Assembly: GCA_023213315.1 (NCBI GenBank)
Contig: JAKCPI010000983.1
Span: 1 to 64,000, forward strand
Length of the DNA: 64,000 nucleotides
Source of the DNA: Euborellia annulipes
Lineage: Eukaryota; Arthropoda; Insecta; Dermaptera; Anisolabididae
Direction: 5' to 3'
Shown here: positions 44,401-53,415 of the stretch, one piece after another
Position numbering within the stretch: the stretch's first letter is position 1
Layout of the letters: the number at the start of each line of letters is the position of its first letter
Notes under the pieces: model-generated
Databases searched by the model: none
The model's input: the letters and a program-made list of their open reading frames with translations, nothing else
Told to the model about the DNA's origin: nothing
Translations under genes and position numbers: made by a program

Positions 44401-47400
44401 AGACCTCCTTATAGCCTTCAGGCCCTGATTAGGTCCCATATAGAGCACTGTAAGCCGACTTTGAACCCGGAGGTCCTACTTTGGTTCTACTTATACACCC
44501 ACTAAATATGTCTCGACACAAAAAAAATCTGGTTTGACAAGTAAAAAATAAAAGCAAAAAAGAGTCAATTGATTCAAATTTCCATAGGCTCTGTGTATTT
44601 TAAATGTTCTCGATTGTTTGAAATAAACTAAGGTTATTTTTCAAAATTTTAATCTCATATACCTATGGATATTTTATACACAATAGAGAATCCTAAATAA
44701 ATACAAAATAAAGTCACAAGCCACAAAAGAGAGGTTATGCATATTAAAATATGTCTATATTTTTATCTTGTAATTAGAGTAGGGTTGGTCGAATCGATTT
44801 CGATTTTAATCGAAAATCGATTTTGAGCTTCGATTTTCGATTAAAATCGAAATCGATTCAGTGTTTTGAAAAAATCGAAAAAATCGATTTTTGACGGCCG
44901 ATTTTCGATTTTCGATTTTCCAAGAAAGTGGTTTTTGCGACATGGTCTGTCTGTCTGTGTTCAATTTTAAGCTTGAAGGAATTGAGCTATGTGGTTGGAA
45001 TTTTATATTTGTTAGATACCCCCCCCCCCCCTGGAGCGAGAAAATAAGCTGTTAATTTTTTTTTTTTTTTTTTTAATTAAAATCGGTCAAAAAATACTAG
45101 TACTTTACTGAGGTAGTTTTTCAGGTTTTTTTGATTTTCTTAAAAATAGCCCCAACGATTTTGATTAAAATTCAAAAATCAATTATTTTTTAAATGCACT
45201 TTAAAATGTATATTCTTAATTTGAAGTACACTTTACTCTTGTATTTCATAGGAAAGGTAGGAGAATTTGTTGCAATGGTAACAAAATATAAATATTTTGC
45301 CATGTTTATAAATTTTAATCTTGAATTCACCCCTCGGGGCTTGGTGTAGTGGTTAGCATGCTAATCTCGTATACCAAAAGTCGCGGGTTCGGACCCCAGG
45401 CAGGTATTTGGATACCAAATGGCTTAAATAAGAATGCCTGGACCCCTAATATGTGTATATTATCAATAACGGATATCGTAAAAGTTAAATGGCCTAAGTT
45501 GCCGAGAAGACTGTGTGAATGTGTGTGAATGAGAAAAAAATTGTGTTAAAAAAAAAATCTTGAATTCAAATGTACCTTAAGCTTACTGTCGGAACCTAAA
45601 TATATGTCCACACAAAAATCTGACAAGCACAGAACACAACTTTCACTTACTGAAGAGAAAGTTGTGCTGTGCAAGAAGTCCCACCAGATTTTTTAAGAAA
45701 TATAGAAGCTGATATTTGATTCTCTTGGTTTGTTAAAATTTACGTTATAAGGTTAAAACTTAAGTTATAAACACTAAATATGTTATACCATATACAATGT
45801 GTTGGTTTTTAAAGAAGCTATAAAAATAAATTGATTTGGGCATCAGCAATGCAACGTTCTATTTTTCTTGTTCCAAAAACCGCTTGAAAATCGTAAGCAG
45901 AACCTTAAAATCAACTTATGGGTATAGTGAAAAATTTTTTGTAAAAAAATCGAAAATCGATTAAAATCGATTTTTTTAAGGCAAAAATCGATTTTTTTAA
46001 AAATCGATTATTAGGTTTCGATTTTAAAAATCGAAAATCGATTCAGCCTCCGAATCTACCAACCCTAAATTAGAGCTGGAACTGGTGCTTGTTGGGTGCC
46101 AAGATCATATCTATTAGTTTAAAAAGAATCAGACTCTTCATTTTCAGCTCCCTTATTCGTGGAAGCCGTTTGAACACAAAAGAAATTTTCAATCACTCCA
46201 GATTTCGACGCCATTTTGCTGTGGCTTATGACTATCTTAATTCTCAAATCTTTACTAGCTGGCCAAGTAGAGAACTTGCACTTGTTATGTGAAGCCAATT
46301 ATTGTAAAATCAAGGAACTTCTTTGTGTGGTATTAAAGAGGGATATGTAAAGAACACAATGGTATGAATATCTCAAAAATGACAAAATGGGGGCTTATGA
46401 CTATCTTCCATTAAGCCCTTCAATTGTAACTCCAATTTCAAAAAATTATTTGGAAAAACTGTGCCACGATGATTACAAGCAATAATAAAAGCAAAAGGAA
46501 AAAGAGAAAGTAAAAAATAGAATAATCTAATTAGCTGAAATATTTAAATAAAATAAGTATTTTTTACTACGTACTTGAGAAGCTTGGCATGCAATTTAAT
46601 GCAAGTAGAGAAATTCACTTGTCGTTTATCATATTCAAATCGTTCTGTGAATAACGTACTCATCATGTGATTCAACTAAAGAAAAAGAAACAAAAACTCA
46701 TTGAATTAAACTATAATTTTTGTTTTTATTTCATTAAAGTCTTTTTCGGCAACGAAGGCCATTTCTACCTCCCCGTCTCTATTTATTTCAATTGGATTGG
46801 TAGCCACTACACCAATTCGTTAAAACTGAATAATTTCACCGTCAGAACATCGACTATTGTTAAGTACATGTTATTAATAATATATTCATAGTGCATTTCT
46901 ATATTAATTGTACTCACTGACACATGCGTGGTAAAGTCTATCTGTCTGATATAAAACTAGACACATCACTCTATATTCATTCTTTCACGCATCACTCAAC
47001 ATATAAATATAAATATATATATATATCTACCCAACAACGACGTATTATTATTATTATATGAACCCTAAATATATATCCTACATGGTGGCAGCGGTGTGAA
47101 GCTGTTGGGTGTTTTTGTGTTCGGTTTATTTTACTATTTTCCTGAAGAAAGAAGAAGTGAAGATGGCTGACACAGTTTTGGCGTCGACACATATGTTGAA
47201 GCCTATGGATTTTAAGGGAAATCTTCCTGTTGAGTGGGATAAATATAAGAAGAGATTTCACCTTTATATAGAAGCCTATTGTTCCGAAAAAATAACCGAA
47301 ACTAAAAAAGTGGCGATTCTTCTACATTCGTTAGGAGACGAAGGTTTGGACATTTTCGACTCGTTTGAATTAAAAGAAGAGGAACGCAAAGTTTTGAAAA

Positions 47401-50400
47401 CTGTCATCAATTGTTTCGATACTTATTTTTTGCCGTCGAAGAATGTCACCTATGAGCGGTATGTGTTTTTCAATAGAAAACAGAAGACTGAAGAGTCATT
47501 TGAGCAGTACATGGCTACTTTGAAAAATTTAAGCCAGTTTTGTGAATTTGGCACTATACGCGAAAGTCTAGTAAAGGACATCTTTATTAGCGGTATTTTC
47601 GACAACGAGTTAAAAGAAGCCCTTTTGAAGATGAAGGACTTGGATATAACCAAAACGCTAAATGTATGCAGGAGTAGAAGTGCCGCTAATCAACAAGCAA
47701 AAGTTCTGAAGACGGAATCGAATTCGGCTGTCGATGTGCTGAAAAAGAAAGGCGTTAGTAATAAAAAGTGTACCAGGTCGACTCCCGAGGCTCATCGAGG
47801 TCCCTCTGAAAATAAAAAGGCGGTCCCTAAATGCAGCAAGTGCGGATACAACCACAAGTATAAACAATGTTTTGCTTTTGGAAAGAAGTGCTCTTCGTGT
47901 AATCAGATGAACCACTTCGCCAAGGTCTGCAGAAATAAGAAGGTCCGAGACATTGATCGTCGGGCGGACGACGAGTCGTCGAGTGAAGATGAGGACGAGG
48001 TTTTTATCGACACCCTGGATGAGAACGAGCGGAGCCTGAAATGGAATATTAATTTAAGTATAAATAATAAAATGTTTATGTTTAAGATAGATTCTGGTGC
48101 AGATTGTAATGTTTTGTCTTATAAAAATTTTATTGAGAATACGGATGGCCTAAGTATAAGAATGAACTCCCCAGTGAAGTAAAGCCATTTTTTGAATTTA
48201 AATCTGACTTGAATATGACAGCTGGAATTATTTTTAAAAATGATTTGATTTTTATACCAGAAAAAATGCGTAATTAGTAGTTTATTTTGGATAGGAATAA
48301 ATAAAGACCTATAAAATTATATACAGACGGTGCGACTTATTACACCTCTGAAAACTTTAAAAAATTTTGTGAAAATTGGGACATTATCCATATAATGAGT
48401 AGTCCTCATTATCCCCAATCGAATGGATTGGCGGAAGCGGCTGTAAAGCAAGTAAAAAATATTTTTAAAAAATGTAAAGAAAATAGTGAAGACGTATATT
48501 TAGCACTTTTGAATTTTAGAAACACTCCTAGAGGAAAAGTGAATTCCCCAGCACAAATCCTGATGGGACGTAGTTTGAGAACCGATATTCCTACTCATTT
48601 TAATTCCTTAATTCCTAAATATTCCTTGGATAGAGATAGGAAGTTGATAAAAGAAAGAAAAGATAAATCTAAGAATTTGTATGATCGTAAAACAACATTT
48701 CGGTCCGAATATCATAAAGGTGATGAAGTAATGTTTAAGAAACTTCCTACCACAACTTGGATTCCAGGCAAAATTACCAATGTTACACCTTATCCTAGAT
48801 CATATGTTGTTGAGGATGAAGAGGGCAATCAATACAGAAGAAATGAAATACACATATCTCCTGTAAAATCCCCTATTCGTTCTCAAGTAAATGAATCCTC
48901 TGATAGTAATAAAGATGATTATGAAGAAAAGTTCAGGGAGGAATTGCAAGGTTATACCACTAAATCTGGTCGAAAAGATAATCTGTCTGGAATGTAGAGA
49001 ATGTCAAATATATTGTATCATTTTGATGTAAATATTTATTTTAAGTCAATTGTAAAGTAAATTGTAATAATATAAAATCTCTATAATTATTATTGTAAAT
49101 TAATTGTAAATTTAATTTAAATATTTTGTATATTTATTAAAAATATTTTAATGTATTTTTCAAAAAAAAAAAAAAAGGGAAGATGTTAAGTACATGTTAT
49201 TAATAATATATTCATAGTGCATTTCTATATTAATTGTACTCACTGACACATGCGTGGTAAAGTCTATCTGTCTGATATAAAACTAGACACATCACTCTAT
49301 ATTCATTCTTTCACGCATCACTCAACATATAAATATAAATATATATATATCTACCCAACAACGACGTATTATTATTATTATATGAACCCTAAATATATAT
49401 CCTACAACTATTAAGGTTGTTCGGACATTAAAGCACTTTATCAGATTAAAAGCTGATTTTTTAATATGTTATTAATCACTATCAAATACGTATAAAATAA
49501 AATTTTGAGGCAGATCTGACCCAGGGTTATCGTGTAATTAATTTTTAAAAAATTGAAATTTAACATATAGTCTATGGGGAATGTCGACGAAACGCATACA
49601 TATCAAATTATTTAGCCACCTCTGCAATAGGTAAAAAAAACAAAAAACTTACATTTTATCAATTCACTTCCGAGGAATACGTTAAAAATAAAATCAAAAG
49701 TTTCTGCCGTCCGCTTTTAAAGATATTTTAACAAGAAAGTCAAAAAATTCTCCAAAATGACAGTCGCCAATATTTATAAATGAGACTCAGACCAGTCTGG
49801 CAACGTCGCATAAAATAATACTCTTTTCTCGCTGTCAGTTACATTTTTTTTTTTTTCAATTTTACGATATTTTTTCTCGCAAATCGTCCATTGTGTTTAA
49901 ACTGATTTGCATTAATCATTGTAATATATTAAATAAAATTAAATTGAAGGCGTTTAAGATTTAAAATATGATGAATGCAATGTTGCCAGTTCTATATTAC
50001 GTGAAATACTGCTCAAGTCGAAAGTCATTCATTTATTATTTTTGGTAATTAAATTATTAACTTAATCCAATTATAAACTATGATAGGTCACGACTAAATT
50101 ATAATAAAGAATTTTGGCATTCAAATTTTTAATTTTATTAAAAAAAAAAATTTAGATTCTATTATGACTTACGATGTACTATCCGAACAACCTTAAGAAA
50201 GTTTATGTTAAAAATAAAAATGAGATTAAAATTCCCTGAGAAGGATAGTTTGTCGCTCCGACTTGATTGAAATAAATAAAATAAACTCGAGGTTATTTGT
50301 GTCAAATTAATTTAATTTTTAAATAAACTAACGAGTTTCGACATTTATGTCAAATTCATACATCAATGTTGAAACGCGTTAAGTTTATTTAGAAATTAAA

Positions 50401-51288
50401 TTAATTTGAAACAAATAACCTCGAGGTTATTTTATTTATTTCAATCAAATCGGAGCGATACTATCCTTCTCACGACGCTAATGTTTCAACAAGAGCCTAC
50501 TGGAGAAAGTTTAAATATGATTAAAATTCGCTTACATTTTGTATCAGAGCTCGTATTGTAATCAAGAGACCAAAAAAGGAATTATCATAGAAGATAAAAA
50601 TTAAAGTATGGAATAGTAATGTAAAATTTTGCACAATTAAAATAATTTCATAAACTGGCGAGGCATTCATATCGGTAAAGAATTGAACCTTCATTCGTAG
50701 TTTATAAAAACGATGCGGTTTTATATCAAGGGTTACATTTGTCTAAAAATAAAAATTATACAGTATTAAAAACTAAAGAAGTGAAAATTCGCGCACCGCC
50801 TGTGCGCTAAGAAGTTTCATTTAAATAAGAAAGAATCAATTTACCCCTTCGTATTGTTGGATGAGTTGTTGTTCCTTGACATAAACAACGATTCCTTTAA
50901 AAAGAGGCAAAAGAGCCCATTGGAGCAAACAAAAGCCCCAAAGAAACGACCATAATTTGTAGACACGCCTCACTTGACCGTTGCCCTTTTTAAGATCTTT
51001 TTCTAATTTCTAAAAATAAAAATCCAGTATCAGGACAAACAGTAAAAAGAGCGCAAACTTCAAAGTCCAAGAATATATGCCCTAGAAAACAGAAATTTTG
51101 TATTTCGGTCTTAATACCCCCTTGAGAGGAAGACATAAACTACTGCATTTAGATAATTTATGTACACTGTAAAAAAAAATCTTAATTTTAGTGTGTTTTG
51201 GAATACTAAATTTACAAATTTCCCTTGTAAATGATAACTACTATGCATTTGTCTACTAAATTTACAAATTTATGCGTTCAAATATTTA

Positions 51289-51323
<35 letters not shown>

Positions 51324-53110
51324 AAGGTTGTTCGGATAGTACCTCGTAAGTCATAATAGAATCTAAATTTTTTTTTAAATAAAATTAAAAATTTGAATGC
51401 CAAAATTCCTTATTATAATTTAGTCGTGACCTATCATAGTTTATAATTGGATTAAGTTAATAATTTAATTACCAAAAATAATAAATGAATGACTTTTGAC
51501 TTGAGCAGTATTTCACGTAATATAGAACTGGCAACATTGCATTCATCAACTATCTATTTTAAATCTTAAACGCCTTAAATTTTATTTTATTTAATATATA
51601 ACAATGTTTAATGCAAATTAGTTTAAACACAATGGACGATTTGCGAGAAAAAATATCGTAAAATGGAAAAAAAATATGTAACTAACATCAAGAAAAGGCA
51701 CTTATGTTATGCGATGTTGCCGGACTGGTCTCACTCTCAAATCTTCCTTATTTTTAAATATTGGCGACTGTCATTTTGGAGAATTTTTTGACTTTCTTGT
51801 TAAAATATCTTTAAAAGCGTTGGGCAGAAACTTTTGATTTTATTTTTAACGTATTCCTCGGAAGTGAATTAATAAAATGTAAGTTTTTTTGTTTTTTTAC
51901 CTATTGCAGAGGTGCCTATATAATTCAATATGTGTGCGTTTCGTCGATATTCCCCATAGGCTACATGTTAAATTTCAATCTTTTTAAAATTAATTACACT
52001 ATAACCCTGGGTCAGATCTGCTTCAAAATTTTATTTTATACGTATTTGATAGTGATTAATAACATATTAGCTTTTAATCAGATAAAGTGCTTTAATGTCC
52101 GAACCTTAAATTACAATTTTTTTCGAAAAATAGAGTAGGCCCTATGTGTTGTAATTTTACATACAATGTATAGTAAAAATTGTATTTTTTTCGAAAGCAA
52201 TTTGGGAATTCTAAAATTACAACACAATTGCATTCTAATTTTCAAACGGCTTTCGAAAATTACAATACATTTGTAAATGGTTCTTGCAAAGACTTATTAA
52301 ATTTCGTATCTTTTTGTTTATGAAATTTGCTTCCTACACAATTGTAAGATCAACAAAAAAATTTTTTACAGTGTACACTCCCCTCCCCCTTTCTTTAAAA
52401 CGTTCTTGTAATATATGGACCGTTTATTTTGAAAGTGGTGTAAGTCCATTTTCTATTGTTTCGAGAAAATGAAAGGTTAACATATCTGTTTATTAAAAAA
52501 TCTATTTACCAACCAATTTTCAATTGTACAAAACATTGGAATTTTTTAAGAAATTTACCACTAGTTATTTATACATAGAAAATTTGCATAAATTATGTGT
52601 TATCTCATTATTTTTTAAAAAATTGGACTTACACCACTTTCAAAATAAACGGTCCATATGTAGATGCCTTCAAAGTAGAAAGGAGCCAAAAAAAAGAGAT
52701 TTTCTTTCTGAGCTCCTGGCTACTGTGCAAATGGATCAACTGACCTCTCTTCCAAATAATTGACAACATGTTCCAATATATTCTTCTAAATCATATAAAA
52801 TTTCCGCATAAAGTTTCCGTTGTTTAAATGCAAAAAAAACTTGTACAGAACTCATTAAAATGGTTGCCGTAAGCACCATGCCAAGTGCCAAATCTTGTAT
52901 CGTTTCGAATTTCTCTGTGAAATAAGCCAACGTCGAAGTAACGACGACAATGGAATTGGAAATAACCATGAGAGTAAGCAAAAGTGATAGAGCATAATCA
53001 ACGATTCGATGACGAGATCGAGTCTGATACCAAGCGCCCATTATGCCCATGCCTATGACGCATTTTCTATAAGCAAGCAATTGCCAGATTTCATCCTTGT
53101 AATTGTGCAT
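41353..53110 (-). CDS. Odorant receptor gene A (whole gene, 8 coding exons)
   Basis: Joining 53110-52745, 51009-50845, 50742-50536, 46675-46575, 43720-43621, 42031-41927, 41656-41498 and 41415-41353 gives 421 codons. All junctions are GT-AG and in phase (0, 0, 0, 2, 0, 0, 0). The length fits insect odorant receptors (about 400 residues), ligand-selective subunits that pair with Orco in sensory-neuron dendrites as cation channels (family knowledge). Signatures are a hydrophobic N-terminal third with repeated TM helices, SPVYEIILIVQNF in the middle, HAKLLNLTTKYLKYMSPGIF before TM5, and the C-terminal AVYSCGWE...FVMERSQKTILIQG and SFSVYTLLKA. The introns hold an LTR element, MITEs and hAT units, yet the frame is intact. 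A gustatory receptor is less likely because the C-terminus lacks TYhhhhhQF. Confidence 0.9.
41498..41656 (-). CDS. Odorant receptor A exon 7
   Basis: 53 codons, phase 0 on both sides (acceptor GTCTTGTAG, donor GTAAGG). It carries the family's best-known block, AVYSCGWETQF, then RFVMERSQKTILIQG and the start of TM7. The protein is identical to the paralogue's exon at 60780-60938. Confidence 0.93.
41927..42031 (-). CDS. Odorant receptor A exon 6
   Basis: 35 codons, phase 0, between TTGTTTCAAG and GTAATT. It encodes one membrane segment (VVTQFIVIYLVQIFMYSW) and the SDSLKFE turn. Five residues differ from the paralogue. Confidence 0.9.
42240..42740 (-). mobile_element. LINE 3' fragment in odorant receptor A intron 5
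   Basis: Minus frame 42605-42312 reads LAERRRKNSLLYLHGILNG, then SRTNLGVRSPISTILRLGNE, the C-terminal region of jockey-type reverse transcriptases. It is absent from the corresponding intron of the paralogue near 61.4 kb. Confidence 0.72.
42781..42969. mobile_element. hAT-type MITE CATGGGCGTAACTAG (189 bp)
   Basis: The termini CATGGGCGTAACTAG and CTAGTTACGCCCATG are perfect inverted repeats. An exact 8-bp duplication GTGTCTGC flanks it (42773-42780, 42970-42977). The interior is G-rich. Overlapping open frames in this MITE are spurious. Confidence 0.88.
43068..43458. mobile_element. CACTGTAAAAA MITE in odorant receptor A intron 5
   Basis: It begins CACTGTAAAAACAAAATCTT at a TA and ends TTTTTACAGTTTA with a mutated right terminus. 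It matches 51167-52374 outside the nested insertion there. The paralogue (near 62630) has the flanks GTCTTA and GGTA(T/C)AGC joined without it. Confidence 0.75.
43621..43720 (-). CDS. Odorant receptor A exon 5
   Basis: 100 bases, phase 2 in and 0 out (acceptor TTTATTGCAG, donor GTATGA). It completes the codon for Asn and encodes LTTKYLKYMSPGIFIFCARS and a membrane segment. One residue differs from the paralogue exon at 62800-62899. Confidence 0.9.
43797..44078. mobile_element. hAT-type MITE absent from the paralogous intron
   Basis: The ends CATGGCCACACCCA and TGGGTACGCCCATG have an exact 8-bp duplication AGTGGGCA (43789-43796, 44079-44086). The paralogue has AGTGGGCA once at 62983-62990, a precise empty site. 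282 bp, with C12/G6 runs. Confidence 0.9.
44287..44410 (+). pseudogene. Tc1/mariner transposase fragment
   Basis: A frame reading KMELDDDWMFQQDNPSRN resembles the catalytic-core neighbourhood of Tc1-type transposases, where W-x-FQQDND-PKH precedes the second DDE aspartate. Only about 40 residues are recognisable and the rest is lost. Confidence 0.6.
44780..46067. mobile_element. hAT-type element TAGGGTTGG with nested repeat and SINE
   Basis: The termini TAGGGTTGGTCGAATCGATT and CTACCAACCCTA are flanked by an exact 8-bp duplication AATTAGAG (44772-44779, 46068-46075). The subtermini are arrays of AAAATCGAAATCGATT motifs. Inside lies a palindromic-repeat half copy (44920-45696) that itself contains a SINE. 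1288 bp, no transposase. Confidence 0.87.
45333..45556 (+). mobile_element. tRNA-derived SINE, full-length copy
   Basis: The head GGGGCTTGGTGTAGTGGTTA (A box at about 45342-45353) and GGGTTCGGACCCC (B box at 45385-45397) lead into the shared body and the tail GTGTGTGAATGAGAAAAAAA. It is the best-preserved head in the window. It is nested two levels deep. Confidence 0.87.
46089..46490 (+). other. Coding-like but unrecognised sequence
   Basis: Frames with codon-like composition (SRFRRHFAVAYDYLNSQIFT and, in another frame, MGAYDYLPLSPSIVTPISKN) are broken by stops. They may be a decayed gene or transposon fragment. I do not recognise the family. Confidence 0.3.
46575..46675 (-). CDS. Odorant receptor A exon 4
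   Basis: 101 bases between TTTCTTTAG and the donor GTACGT, phase 0 in and 2 out. It encodes LNHMMSTLFTERFEYDKRQV and LHAKLL. This is the intracellular-loop region ending in the family's conserved His-x-x-L-L. The donor GTACGTAG is needed for phase; a GT three bases further would break the frame. Confidence 0.85.
46858..47082 (+). repeat. 5' LTR
   Basis: 225 bp, TG...CA type ends (TGTTAAG to CCTACA). It contains a TATAAA-like ATATAAAACTAG at about 46944 and an (AT)n stretch two bases longer than in the 3' LTR. Confidence 0.93.
47163..48182 (+). CDS. gag: Gag with zinc knuckles and start of protease
   Basis: 339 residues if started at ATG 47163 (MADTVL); the frame is open upstream from 47109. 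The N-terminal part resembles capsid domains of animal Ty3/gypsy elements (EWDKYKKRF, FNRKQKTEESFEQYM). Two zinc knuckles follow at about residues 220-255 (CSKCGYNHKYKQC and CSSCNQMNHFAKVC), then an acidic linker. The aspartic protease motif FKIDSGADCNVL lies near the end. The frame stops in TAA where a deletion joins it out of frame to sequence normally found before integrase. The gag product could still assemble particles if expressed (inference). Confidence 0.9.
   Translation: MADTVLASTHMLKPMDFKGNLPVEWDKYKKRFHLYIEAYCSEKITETKKVAILLHSLGDEGLDIFDSFELKEEERKVLKTVINCFDTYFLPSKNVTYERYVFFNRKQKTEESFEQYMATLKNLSQFCEFGTIRESLVKDIFISGIFDNELKEALLKMKDLDITKTLNVCRSRSAANQQAKVLKTESNSAVDVLKKKGVSNKKCTRSTPEAHRGPSENKKAVPKCSKCGYNHKYKQCFAFGKKCSSCNQMNHFAKVCRNKKVRDIDRRADDESSSEDEDEVFIDTLDENERSLKWNINLSINNKMFMFKIDSGADCNVLSYKNFIENTDGLSIRMNSPVK
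48305..48997 (+). pseudogene. Integrase C-terminal half (pol remnant)
   Basis: The frame opens at about 48305 without a start. YTDGATYYTSENFKKF corresponds to the second catalytic Asp region. SSPHYPQSNGLAEAAVKQVK contains the third catalytic residue (Glu). The C-terminal domain (KGDEVMFKK, WIPGKITNV) is complete. The N-terminal zinc domain and first Asp are missing. A short piece before it (48183-48280) matches the linker preceding integrase and ends in TAG. At least two internal deletions removed most of pol. Confidence 0.88.
49184..49406 (+). repeat. 3' LTR
   Basis: 223 bp, nearly identical to the 5' LTR. It is preceded by an A-rich polypurine tract at 49162-49183. Confidence 0.93.
49415..50192. 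mobile_element. TTAA-flanked MITE, copy B
   Basis: 778 bp with ends GGTTGTTCGGACATTAAAGC and GTACTATCCGAACAACC, TTAA at 49411-49414 and 50193-50196. The LTR element's target ACTAT shares its last base with the left TTAA, so the LTR element landed at the MITE edge. Confidence 0.82.
50268..50482. mobile_element. Foldback in odorant receptor A intron 3
   Basis: The arms AAATAAATAAAATAAACTCG and complement extend over about 75 bp. Read on the minus strand, the centre has TATGAATTTGACATAAATGT then CGAAACTCG, i.e. a GACAT/ATGTC hairpin followed by GAAAC, like the other foldbacks. No clear flanking duplication. Confidence 0.6.
50536..50742 (-). CDS. Odorant receptor A exon 3
   Basis: 69 codons, phase 0 (acceptor TATTTTTAG, donor GTAAGC). 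It includes DMNASPVYEIILIVQNF, the S-P-x-Y-E motif before TM4 of odorant receptors, and the following YDNSFFGLL segment. Confidence 0.92.
50845..51009 (-). CDS. Odorant receptor A exon 2
   Basis: 55 codons, phase 0, between TATTTTTAG and GTAAAT. It has a basic intracellular start (KLEKDLKKGN), then a tryptophan-rich membrane segment (LWSFLWGFCLLQWALLPLF). Confidence 0.88.
51167..52374. mobile_element. CACTGTAAAAA MITE, split by TTAA MITE copy C
   Basis: The ends CACTGTAAAAAAAAATC and TTTTTTACAGTG are flanked by TA. The body matches 43068-43458 on both sides of the nested unit, giving an empty site: AATTTTAAAATTAC there versus AATTTAA...CCTTAAATTAC here. Confidence 0.8.
51326..52105. mobile_element. 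TTAA-flanked MITE, copy C
   Basis: 780 bp, inverted relative to copies A and B, TTAA at 51322-51325 and 52106-52109. The uninterrupted MITE at 43205 has a single TTAA, supporting a TTAA target duplication. Confidence 0.85.
52745..53110 (-). CDS. Odorant receptor A exon 1 (N-terminus)
   Basis: 122 codons from ATG at 53110 (MHNYKDEIW). An in-frame ATG at 53146 would add 12 residues. I prefer 53110 because TTTGCTTTCAG between the two looks like a splice acceptor of a non-coding exon. Two hydrophobic segments (ALSLLLTLMVISNSIVVVTS and DLALGMVLTATILMSSVQVF) fit TM1-TM2 of odorant receptors, followed by KQRKLYAEILYDLEEYI. The donor is GTCAGT. Confidence 0.87.
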
Positions 53111-53415
53111 CGTGAGTTTGTTTGAATGATGGCCAACTGAAAGCAAATGCTCTCTTAAACAATTAGTGAGATAATTGCTGGCAAACTATTAATTATTGAC
53201 ATGAGAAAGCAATTTGAGTGGACGACTTGGGTGGGATGGATTGCATATTATGAGTATCGAAAGGGGTCACAACAGAATTGCTTTATTAAAAACGTTTAAT
53301 TAGACCTTAAATAAATAATATCAGAAGAAAAATAATTTCGCAATTTTAATTACTGAGATAATGAGTGATCTCTATGTCATATGAGATATTGCGAATATCA
53401 TTTGATATTATTTTT

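Larger units (their letters stand above)
46858..49406 (+). mobile_element. LTR retrotransposon (Ty3/gypsy-type), internally deleted
   Basis: LTRs of 225 bp (46858-47082) and 223 bp (49184-49406) start TGTTAAG and end CCTACA. They differ mainly by one AT dinucleotide, so the insertion is recent. A 5-bp duplication ACTAT flanks it (46853-46857, 49407-49411). A tRNA-like primer site begins TGGTGGCAGCGGTG at 47083 and a purine tract (A15GGGAAGA) precedes the 3' LTR. An intact gag is followed by a protease start, then reverse transcriptase and RNase H are missing and integrase is partial. It lies in odorant receptor A intron 3, antisense to the gene. Confidence 0.93.

Noticed and set aside
44287..44505. 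A 72-codon gene
   Set aside because: Only a stretch around WMFQQDN is recognisable, as a decayed Tc1/mariner transposase; the remainder is not homologous.
45342..45400. Functional tRNA gene
   Set aside because: Good A and B boxes but no paired acceptor arm or clear anticodon stem, and the same head recurs in several SINE copies.
46575..46690. Assigning exon 4 and exons 1-3 to a separate upstream receptor rather than gene A
   Set aside because: Joining all eight exons gives one uninterrupted phase-consistent 421-codon protein with the expected order of family motifs, and no competing terminal exons lie between.
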